From positions 1 to 13,240 of the forward strand of contig JAFQVC010000008.1 in assembly GCA_017408205.1 (NCBI GenBank): a DNA stretch of 13,240 bases, read 5' to 3'. Of this stretch, positions 1-6,047 are shown in pieces. Under the pieces are notes generated by a model. That model had not been told where the DNA came from, made no database searches, and worked only from the letters and a program-made list of their open reading frames with translations. Source of the stretch: Clostridia bacterium (GTDB lineage Bacteria; Bacillota; Clostridia; Monoglobales; Firm-18). The number at the start of each line of letters is the position of its first letter. The stretch's first letter is position 1. The translations under genes were made by a program, and so were the position numbers.

Positions 1-333
1 GAACTTTCTGTTGACTGCGACGGTCTTTCCAATTACATAGAAGTTGCGGACAAGGTTTTTGAAAGCACCAATGAAAAAGATTTATACAAAGTGGTGTTAA
101 AAGGTACTCCGTCGGGGCATATAAACGCTGAAACCTTAAGTGCAGTTTTACAGGAAAAACTTTTTTATGCAAAAGTTGTTGACAAAACAAAAGCAGGGGT
201 TAACATTGAAGAACTGGCAAAAGAACAAAATCTTATGGGGTACTTCGTAAAAAATGCAATGAACAACCAAAAAGCCCTTGAATACGGACTTAAGGCCCTT
301 AACGGAGAAAGGATATATACCGATGAAGATTAA
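1..333 (+). CDS. C-terminal part of a probable SbcD/YhaO-like DNA repair exonuclease (5' end outside window)
   Basis: The reading frame is open from the first base to the TAA at 331-333, so 110 residues of a longer protein are visible. The visible part has no catalytic motif: the metallophosphoesterase core with its His/Asp metal ligands would lie upstream. What remains is a mixed alpha/beta tail that includes the segment LYKVVLKGTPSG and a helical end, as expected for the capping or C-terminal region of SbcD/YhaO-type nucleases. The main argument is context. The next gene overlaps it by 11 bases and encodes a YhaN/SbcC-like ATPase, and nuclease-ATPase gene pairs of this kind are the rule in Firmicutes (YhaO-YhaN, SbcD-SbcC). 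If so, it cuts DNA ends or hairpins in the cytoplasm. The family call is inferred from the neighbour; the coding status is clear. Confidence 0.6.
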   Translation, partial: ELSVDCDGLSNYIEVADKVFESTNEKDLYKVVLKGTPSGHINAETLSAVLQEKLFYAKVVDKTKAGVNIEELAKEQNLMGYFVKNAMNNQKALEYGLKALNGERIYTDED

Positions 334-1735
334 AAGTATATATATTAAACAATTTGGTTGCTTAAAAGAATACCGCGAAGAATTCGTGGACGGCTTTAAC
401 ATTATAAACAAACAAAACGAGTACGGAAAAACCACCATTGCGGAATTTATTTTTGCAATGCTTTACGGTATGCGGAAAAACGCCAGAAACATAAGGGAAA
501 ACACAAGAAAACGTTATCTGCCCTGGGGCGAAAAGAGTATGGACGGGGAAATCACCGTATCCCACAACAGCAAAAGTTACATTATTACAAGAAAATTCGG
601 TGCAAGAAAAGGTGACGACACCGTTTCTGTTATTGACGAAATTACAGGGGAGAGAATTACTGCATACGAAACAGACCAGCCGATGTTTGAAATAACAGGT
701 GTGGGTGCAGATGCCTTTTTGAAAGCCCTTTATATTAACCATTTTTATATTGATATGGCACAGGGGTCTGACGAAATTATGGACAGACTTATAAATCTTA
801 CCCAGACAGGGGAGGAGGATACCTCCTACAACAGAGCAACAGAAATACTTGACAAGGCAATTAAAGAACTGGGGGGCAGAACGGGTAAAATAAAGCAGTT
901 AAATGACAAACTTGATTTGCTTTATGTAAAAATCAACAACGCGCAGAGGGACTATGCTCAGGCGCAGGAATTAAAGAAAACCGTACAGGAATTAAAGGGA
1001 CAGCAAAAAGAATTAACTGATACAAGTGATAAAAAGGAAAACAGGTTTTTGACGCCTAAACTTATTGTAATTTACTGTCTGCTTGTTTTATGTGCAGTAG
1101 TTTTTGCCTTTATCCACCCTGCACTTATACTTTTACCTGTGGTTTTTGCAGGTGCGGTAATGTTTGGTGTGTCCCGACAAAAAGAGGACAACACCAATAT
1201 TGAACGTCTTATGAGTATAACGGAGCACATTGCACGTTATGAAGAAAAAATAAAGATGCTGGAAAGTTCCGATTTAGGCAATACAAAAGGCGAAATAGAA
1301 TACATTAACGGTGAGATTTCAAAGTACAACGAAAAACTAAAAGATTTAATGTACGCAAAACAATGTCTTGATGACGCCTTTTCACAGTTGCAACAGGGCT
1401 TCGGCACGGAACTTAACAACAATGTTTCTGAAATATTATCAGTTATTACAGACAACAAATATGACGGTGTAAAGGTGTCAGGTCAGTACGAGATGATGGC
1501 ACACAGTACGAATGACGGCTGGCAATCAGCAGAATACTTAAGCGACGGTGCTTTTGACCAGATTTATTTTTCGCTTAAAATGGCACTTGTTAAGATGTTG
1601 TTCCCTGATATGCCGCTTATTTTAGATGATGCCTTTGTAAGATACGACAAAGCACGGCTTAAAAGAGCACTCGAATATCTTACAAATACGGACAACCAGA
1701 TTATTTTATTTTCGTGTAATGAGGTGGTGCAGTGA
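323..1735 (+). CDS. Compact YhaN/SbcC-like ABC-type ATPase with a central transmembrane hairpin
   Basis: The 470-residue protein begins MKIKSIYIKQFG, the usual first strand of RecF/SbcC/YhaN ATPases. I chose ATG 323 because GGAGAAAGG lies about ten bases upstream; the longer frame from 278 adds residues with no family character. The P-loop is at residues 30-38 (KQNEYGKTT), a signature motif at 406-410 (LSDGA) and Walker B at about 431-436 (PLILDD). Charged helical segments at about 170-240 and 290-360 look like coiled coil. Two hydrophobic helices between about 246 and 283 form a membrane hairpin, as in Bacillus YhaN, which is roughly twice as long. Oddities: the first Gly of Walker A is Lys30, and the switch His expected after Walker B appears as Asn466 (ILFSCN). 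It probably works with the upstream nuclease on DNA ends near the membrane. The stop overlaps the next start (GTGA). Confidence 0.8.
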   Translation: MKIKSIYIKQFGCLKEYREEFVDGFNIINKQNEYGKTTIAEFIFAMLYGMRKNARNIRENTRKRYLPWGEKSMDGEITVSHNSKSYIITRKFGARKGDDTVSVIDEITGERITAYETDQPMFEITGVGADAFLKALYINHFYIDMAQGSDEIMDRLINLTQTGEEDTSYNRATEILDKAIKELGGRTGKIKQLNDKLDLLYVKINNAQRDYAQAQELKKTVQELKGQQKELTDTSDKKENRFLTPKLIVIYCLLVLCAVVFAFIHPALILLPVVFAGAVMFGVSRQKEDNTNIERLMSITEHIARYEEKIKMLESSDLGNTKGEIEYINGEISKYNEKLKDLMYAKQCLDDAFSQLQQGFGTELNNNVSEILSVITDNKYDGVKVSGQYEMMAHSTNDGWQSAEYLSDGAFDQIYFSLKMALVKMLFPDMPLILDDAFVRYDKARLKRALEYLTNTDNQIILFSCNEVVQ

Positions 1736-2676
1736 GAAAGATATTACTTATAGTTATGGTTTTGGTCATGCTTTGTTCGTGCAGTAGCAATGAAGCAGTT
1801 ACTGTTAAAATAGCAGAGGGAGAAAGCGTAAGTACCATTGCGGAAACTTTAAAAGAAAGCGGTCTTATAAACAGCAAAATTCTTTTTAAATTAAAAGTTG
1901 ACGACACGGAGGGGTATTTAAAACCGGGGGAATACACCATAAAAAAAGGTACATCCCAAAAAGATATAATCGCCATTTTAAAAGCAGGTGTAAATGAAAA
2001 CATATCTGTTACCATTCCTGAGGGGTATTCCGTTGAAATGATAGCAAAAACTCTTGCCGATGCAGGGGTTTGCGGTGAAAAAGATTTTCTTAAAGCATGT
2101 AACAGAACAGACTACGGTTTTGATTTTTTAGAGGGTATTAACCCAAAAGGCAACTACAAACTTCAGGGTTTTTTGTATCCCAACACATATTATTTTAATT
2201 TGAATATGGAACCGGAACAAGTGGTAAAGATTATGCTTTCGGAGTTCAAAAAGCAAATTACAGATGCAGGGGTAACTACAAACGATTTATATAAAAAGGT
2301 TACAGTTGCCTCACTTTTGCAAAGAGAAGCAAAGGTACAAAGTGAAAAGCCCACAATTGCAGGGGTAATATACAACCGTTTGAAAATTGATATGCTTTTG
2401 CAGATAGATGCTTCCGTTGTCTATGGGGTAACAGACGGAATGTATGACATAACGGCGGTTTACAACAGTCATTTAAAAAGCAACTCACCCTATAATCTTT
2501 ACAAATTTAAAGGTTTGCCTCCGGGACCGATAAGCAATCCCGACATACAGTCCATTGTTGCGGCGCAAAATCCCGAGAGCCACGACTACCTTTATTACAG
2601 GACTGACGAAAACAAAAAAGACGGTACACATATTTTTACAAAGACATTTAACGAGCATTTAAACGCAAACAATTGA
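1732..2676 (+). CDS. mltG: Endolytic murein transglycosylase MltG (YceG-like), probable lipoprotein
   Basis: The 314-residue protein starts at GTG 1732, overlapping the previous stop by four bases, with GAGGTG five bases upstream. MltG cleaves nascent glycan strands outside the membrane and so sets their length. Residues 1-16 are a short hydrophobic signal ending in LCSC, so Cys17 could be lipidated; most MltG proteins use a transmembrane anchor instead. Two LysM-like repeats follow (about 24-45 and 93-113: IAEGESVSTIAETL, IPEGYSVEMIAKTL). The catalytic domain has GFLYPNTYYF (146-155), ASLLQREAKV with the presumed catalytic Glu199, GVIYNRL (211-217), NLYKFKGLPPGPISNP (255-270) and the terminal HIFTKTFNEH (300-309), all in family order. 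The protein is complete, so the call is firm. In Bacillus subtilis the orthologue yrrL also lies close to alaS, as here. Confidence 0.93.
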   Translation: MRKILLIVMVLVMLCSCSSNEAVTVKIAEGESVSTIAETLKESGLINSKILFKLKVDDTEGYLKPGEYTIKKGTSQKDIIAILKAGVNENISVTIPEGYSVEMIAKTLADAGVCGEKDFLKACNRTDYGFDFLEGINPKGNYKLQGFLYPNTYYFNLNMEPEQVVKIMLSEFKKQITDAGVTTNDLYKKVTVASLLQREAKVQSEKPTIAGVIYNRLKIDMLLQIDASVVYGVTDGMYDITAVYNSHLKSNSPYNLYKFKGLPPGPISNPDIQSIVAAQNPESHDYLYYRTDENKKDGTHIFTKTFNEHLNANN

Positions 2677-2683
2677 TAAAACC

Positions 2684-2712
2684 TTGACATTTTGCGAGAA
2701 AAATAATAAAAT
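2684..2712 (+). promoter_or_regulatory. Sigma-A type promoter for alaS-HIT
   Basis: TTGACA at 2684-2689 and TAAAAT at 2707-2712 are separated by exactly 17 bases. The -35 box begins only eight bases after the mltG stop. The predicted transcript starts near 2719, leaving a leader of about 30 bases before the TTG start at 2751. That is too short for a T-box, which often controls aminoacyl-tRNA synthetase genes in Firmicutes. No terminator lies between mltG and this promoter, so read-through from upstream is possible. Confidence 0.8.
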
Positions 2713-2750
2713 ATAATTTGTATATTTATGAGAATTGGGAAGTGAATTAA

Positions 2751-5384
2751 TTGGAAAAATTAGGACTAAATGAAATACGTGAAAAGTTTCTGTCTTTTTT
2801 TGAATCAAAAGGATGCTTAAGATTAGACAGTTTTTCTCTTGTGCCTAAAAATGACGCAAGCCTGCTTTTGATAAATTCAGGTATGGCACCTATGAAAGCG
2901 TGGTTCCAGACCCCTGAAACTGCACCTAAAAGAAGAGTTACAACATGTCAGAAATGTATAAGAACAGGTGACATTGAAAACGTAGGTAAAACTGCACGTC
3001 ACGGTACTTATTTCGAAATGCTTGGAAACTTCTCTTTTGGCGATTACTTTAAAAAAGAAGCTACATCATGGGCTTGGGAGTTCTTTACAAAAGTTATGGA
3101 AATTCCCGAGGACAGACTATGGGTTTCTGTTTATGAAGAAGATGACGAGGCACGTGAAATATGGATTAACCACGTAGGAATAAATCCCGACCACATTGTT
3201 AAACTTGGCAAAGAGGACAACTTCTGGGAACACGGCACAGGTCCATGCGGTCCTTGCTCTGAGATTTACTTTGACAGAGGAGAACAGTACGGCTGCGGAG
3301 ACCCCAACTGCGGAGTAGGTTGCGAGTGCGACAGATTTATGGAAGTGTGGAACCTTGTATTTACACAGTTTGACAAAGACGAGGACGGAAATTACAACCG
3401 CCTTCCAAATCCCAACATTGATACAGGTATGGGACTTGAAAGACTTGCAGTTGTTATGCAGGGTGTTGACAATCTTTTTGAAGTTGACACAGTTCGTGAC
3501 GTTATAAATCACGTTTGCAAAATTGCAGGTATCAATTATAAAGAAGACGAAAAGAAAGATATTTCTCTTCGTGTAATAAGCGACCATATAAGAAGTACCG
3601 TTATGATGGTATCAGACGGCGTAATTCCGTCAAACGAGGGCAGGGGCTATGTATTAAGACGTCTGCTTCGCCGTGCTGCACGTCACGGAAAACTTTTAAA
3701 CATTGACAGACAGTTCTTAAACGAAGTTGCAGACACAGTAATTGAATGTTCAAAATGTGCATACCCGGAACTGGAAGAAAAGAAAGAATATATTAAAAAG
3801 ATTATTAAAAAAGAAGAAGAAAGATTTGACGCCACAATCGACAACGGCATCGTTGTTTTAACTGGCTATATTGAAGATGCAAAAAAAGATGGCAAGGCAT
3901 CACTTTCAGGTGAACAGGCGTTCAAACTTCACGATACTTACGGCTTCCCCCTTGATTTGACAATTGAAATGGCAGGAGAGCAGGGGTTGTCCGTTGATGT
4001 TGACGGTTTTAACAAAGCAATGAAAGAACAAAAAGATGCGGCAAGAAACGCAAGAGAAGACGGCTCAAGTTGGGACGGAGACGTTGTATATGAATTTGAA
4101 CTTGTAAATGAGCCTACAAACTTTGTTGGTTATGATAACCTGATTTCAGACAGTGAAATTTTGGGTATAGTTTGTGACGGCGAAGTTTCTTCTGTAATGG
4201 CAAAAGGTAAAAACGGAATCATTGTTACAAAAGAAACACCCTTTTATGCCGAAATGGGCGGACAGGCAGGAGACATCGGTGAAATTTACACCGCAAAAGC
4301 CAACGCCAAAGTAACATACACCAAAAAAACAGGTGACGGAATTTATCTTCACGAAGTAACAGTTACAGATGGTGAATTTTCACTTAATGACAAAGTTACA
4401 CTTGTTGTTGACCACAAAAACAGAACAGCAATTGCAAGAAACCACAGTGCTACACATCTTTTGCACAAAGCATTAAAGAACGTTCTGGGCACTCACGTTG
4501 CACAGGCGGGTTCACTTGTTACTGCTGACAGATTAAGATTTGACTTTTCGCACTTTGAGGCAATGACACCTGAGGAATTAAAAGCCGTAGAAGAAATAGT
4601 AAATACCGCGATTTTAGATGCACTTGAAATTAAAATTCAGGAACTTCCGATAGAGGAGGCGAAAAAACTTGGTGCTTCGGCACAGTTTGGTGAAAAATAC
4701 GGAGATATTGTCCGTGTTGTATCAATGGGTGATTTCAGTATAGAATTCTGCGGAGGTACGCATCTTACAAACACAGCGAAGTGCGGTCTGTTTAAGATTT
4801 TATCAGAAAACGGTGTTGCTGCAGGTGTAAGACGTATTGAGGCGGTTACAGGCAGAGGCGTACTTGAATACATTGCTAAAAACGACAAGTTGATTGTTGA
4901 TACTGCAATAGCGTTAAAAACAAATCTTATTAACGAGATTGACAAAAAAGCAGAGGCATTAATGACACAGTTAAAAGACCACGAAAAACAAATTGAGGCA
5001 TTTAAGGCAAAGATGGCTGCTGCAAAAGCAAACAACATTATGACAGGTATAAAACACATTGGTGAATTAAACTTATTAACTGCACAACTTGACGGAATGG
5101 CAGTTGATGAAATAAAAACAATGGCTGACAAGGTAAAGGCAGAAGTAGAAAACAGCGTTGTAGTAATCGCATCAAATACTGACGGCAAAATCACTTTTGT
5201 TGCTATGGCATCAAAAGAGGCAGTTGCAAAAGGCGTTCATTGCGGAAACATTATAAGAGAAATAACTGCCATTGCAGGTGGTAAAGGCGGCGGAAAACCC
5301 GATATGGCACAGGGCGGAGGAACAGACGCCTCAAAAATTGACGATGCCCTTGCAAAAGTTGATGACATCATCGGCGCAATATAG
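2751..5384 (+). CDS. alaS: Alanyl-tRNA synthetase
   Basis: The 877-residue protein charges tRNA-Ala with alanine and hydrolyses mischarged Ser/Gly-tRNA-Ala in the cytoplasm; the length is normal for the bacterial enzyme. It starts at TTG 2751 with GGGAAGTG at 2737-2744; the protein then matches the family from its first residues (LNEIREKFLSFFESKG). Class II motif 2 is at about 83-101 (RHGTYFEMLGNFSFGDYF) and motif 3 at 225-231 (TGMGLER). A cysteine cluster at 182-193 within the catalytic domain is common in clostridial AlaRS. The editing domain carries the zinc ligands HSATH (565-569) and CGGTH (667-671). The C-terminal DHHA1/C-Ala region ends with the Gly-rich stretch GGKGGGKPDMAQGGG. It is the first gene after the 2684-2712 promoter, and the HIT gene follows after 11 bases. 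Confidence 0.97.
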   Translation: MEKLGLNEIREKFLSFFESKGCLRLDSFSLVPKNDASLLLINSGMAPMKAWFQTPETAPKRRVTTCQKCIRTGDIENVGKTARHGTYFEMLGNFSFGDYFKKEATSWAWEFFTKVMEIPEDRLWVSVYEEDDEAREIWINHVGINPDHIVKLGKEDNFWEHGTGPCGPCSEIYFDRGEQYGCGDPNCGVGCECDRFMEVWNLVFTQFDKDEDGNYNRLPNPNIDTGMGLERLAVVMQGVDNLFEVDTVRDVINHVCKIAGINYKEDEKKDISLRVISDHIRSTVMMVSDGVIPSNEGRGYVLRRLLRRAARHGKLLNIDRQFLNEVADTVIECSKCAYPELEEKKEYIKKIIKKEEERFDATIDNGIVVLTGYIEDAKKDGKASLSGEQAFKLHDTYGFPLDLTIEMAGEQGLSVDVDGFNKAMKEQKDAARNAREDGSSWDGDVVYEFELVNEPTNFVGYDNLISDSEILGIVCDGEVSSVMAKGKNGIIVTKETPFYAEMGGQAGDIGEIYTAKANAKVTYTKKTGDGIYLHEVTVTDGEFSLNDKVTLVVDHKNRTAIARNHSATHLLHKALKNVLGTHVAQAGSLVTADRLRFDFSHFEAMTPEELKAVEEIVNTAILDALEIKIQELPIEEAKKLGASAQFGEKYGDIVRVVSMGDFSIEFCGGTHLTNTAKCGLFKILSENGVAAGVRRIEAVTGRGVLEYIAKNDKLIVDTAIALKTNLINEIDKKAEALMTQLKDHEKQIEAFKAKMAAAKANNIMTGIKHIGELNLLTAQLDGMAVDEIKTMADKVKAEVENSVVVIASNTDGKITFVAMASKEAVAKGVHCGNIIREITAIAGGKGGGKPDMAQGGGTDASKIDDALAKVDDIIGAI

Positions 5385-5395
5385 GAGGTATATTA

Positions 5396-5737
5396 ATGGA
5401 CTGTTTATTTTGCAAAATTGTAAACGGTGAAATACCAAGTAAAAAAGTTTATGAAGACGATCTGGTATATTCTTTTTATGACATCGAGCCACAGGCACCT
5501 TTTCATATTCTGATTATACCCAAAACACATATCACATCTGCATTGGAAATAAATGACGAAAACAAAGACATTGTAGGTCATATTTTCAAGGTTGCGGCAG
5601 AAATTGCCCGCCAGCACAACATTGCAGAGGACGGTTACAGACTTGTAACCAACGTAGGAAAAGACGGCGGACAAACCGTTTTGCACATGCACTTCCATAT
5701 GCTTGGAGGAAGAAGTTTACAATGGCCTCCGGGTTGA
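5396..5737 (+). CDS. HIT-family (HINT-like) nucleotide hydrolase/transferase
   Basis: The 113-residue cytoplasmic protein hydrolyses or transfers AMP from small nucleotide conjugates; the physiological substrate in bacteria is usually unknown. The triad motif HMHFHM is at 97-102 (His97, His99, His101), and the sequence ends with the HINT-typical LGGRSLQWPPG. The N-terminus DCLFCKIVNGEIPS and the PQAPFHILIIPKTHI segment (32-46) are standard for the family. Cys3, Cys6, His45 and the first triad histidine could form the zinc site present in some bacterial members. The Shine-Dalgarno AGGAGGT (5383-5389) overlaps the alaS stop codon, with seven bases to the ATG, so the gene is co-transcribed and probably translationally coupled to alaS. 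One reported activity of HINT enzymes is hydrolysis of aminoacyl-adenylates, which suits the neighbour, but that link is inference. Confidence 0.93.
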   Translation: MDCLFCKIVNGEIPSKKVYEDDLVYSFYDIEPQAPFHILIIPKTHITSALEINDENKDIVGHIFKVAAEIARQHNIAEDGYRLVTNVGKDGGQTVLHMHFHMLGGRSLQWPPG

Positions 5738-5757
5738 TTAGATTCCTTTAATATATT

Positions 5758-5781
5758 AGGGTGACAGAAGTTGTCCGAACC
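5758..5781 (+). repeat. Left terminal inverted repeat of the element
   Basis: The arm reads AGGGTGACAGAAG onward and ends TCCGAACC. It pairs with 6009-6032 over 24 positions: 21 Watson-Crick pairs and three that become G-U pairs in + strand RNA (5763 with 6027, 5771 with 6019, 5773 with 6017). The outermost A of this arm belongs to the putative TTA duplication. Confidence 0.8.
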
Positions 5782-5827
5782 ACGCCTTAAATCGCGTAAT
5801 TTCGGCGTATTTCGGCTTGTTATCTTT

Positions 5828-5845
5828 GCAAGGCGTCAGCCTTGC
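5828..5845 (+). other. Perfect 7-bp hairpin with GTCA loop inside the element
   Basis: GCAAGGC (5828-5834) and GCCTTGC (5839-5845) enclose the tetraloop GTCA (5835-5838). A second copy of GCAAGGC at 5927-5933 could pair with the same right arm, giving a mutually exclusive alternative fold. There is no following T-run, so it is not a standard terminator. Confidence 0.7.
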
Positions 5846-5942
5846 TGCATCTTCCGCACCAAACTCCTCTCGAAATTCCATCGATTTAAGGTCGAAGAAT
5901 TTTCAAAGAGGAAATTTTAAGACAATGCAAGGCAAAAACGCA

Positions 5943-5962
5943 GGTAATCCTGACGGATTACC
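5943..5962 (+). other. Perfect 8-bp hairpin with TGAC loop inside the element
   Basis: GGTAATCC (5943-5950) and GGATTACC (5955-5962) enclose the tetraloop TGAC (5951-5954). This loop is the exact reverse complement of the GTCA loop of the hairpin at 5828-5845. It lies at the tip of the third helical arm of the predicted fold, and no T-run follows. Confidence 0.7.
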
Positions 5963-6008
5963 GAGTATTTTAACGTGGCAGAGGCCAAAATTAACCTTTG
6001 AAAATCGA

Positions 6009-6032
6009 GGTTCGGATAGCTTCTGTTACCCT
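6009..6032 (+). repeat. Right terminal inverted repeat of the element
   Basis: The arm starts GGTTCGGATAGC and ends TGTTACCCT, pairing with 5758-5781. It ends only a few bases before the ftsK Shine-Dalgarno (GGAGGG at 6037-6042), so forming or melting this helix could affect ribosome access. That effect is inference. Confidence 0.8.
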
Positions 6033-6047
6033 TATCGGAGGGATAAA

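Larger units (their letters stand above)
5759..6031 (+). mobile_element. MITE-like palindromic element or structured RNA between the HIT gene and ftsK
   Basis: This 273-base block fills almost all of the gap between the HIT gene and ftsK. Its ends start GGGTGACAGAAG and finish CTTCTGTTACCC, and TTA sits directly outside both ends (5756-5758 and 6032-6034). That looks like a three-base target duplication, a size and sequence reminiscent of IS5/PIF-Harbinger-like elements. Without the element the spacer from the HIT stop to the ftsK ATG would be about 34 bases, a normal operon gap. The interior pairs almost completely. 5785-5794 pairs with 5882-5891 (10/10) and 5798-5804 with 5871-5877 (7/7). 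5892-5895 pairs with 6005-6008 and 5900-5908 with 5996-6004 (9/9), with further short stems inside. Together with the outer arms this makes a three-way junction. No transposase is encoded, so movement would need one elsewhere. Copy number cannot be judged here. Confidence 0.65.

Noticed and set aside
278..322. Upstream start for the ATPase gene
   Set aside because: The 15 extra residues lack a ribosome site and family similarity; ATG 323 has GGAGAAAGG and begins with the conserved first strand.
362..742. Minus-strand open frame opposite the ATPase gene
   Set aside because: Antisense shadow; the + strand gene has the P-loop and a proper ribosome site.
2677..2750. T-box leader for alaS
   Set aside because: The space between promoter and start is about 30 bases and holds no stem-loop or T-box-like sequence.
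3117..3587. Minus-strand open frame (156 codons) inside alaS
   Set aside because: It lies wholly opposite conserved alaS catalytic sequence and shows no family character.
4637..5194. Long minus-strand open frame (185 codons) inside alaS
   Set aside because: It is the antisense shadow of a firmly identified alaS; its translation is a run of Ser/Phe/Ala-rich residues with no domain and no ribosome site.
5758..6032. Element as an intrinsic terminator after the HIT gene
   Set aside because: Neither the outer helix nor the inner hairpins are followed by a T-run, and the next gene starts only 16 bases later.
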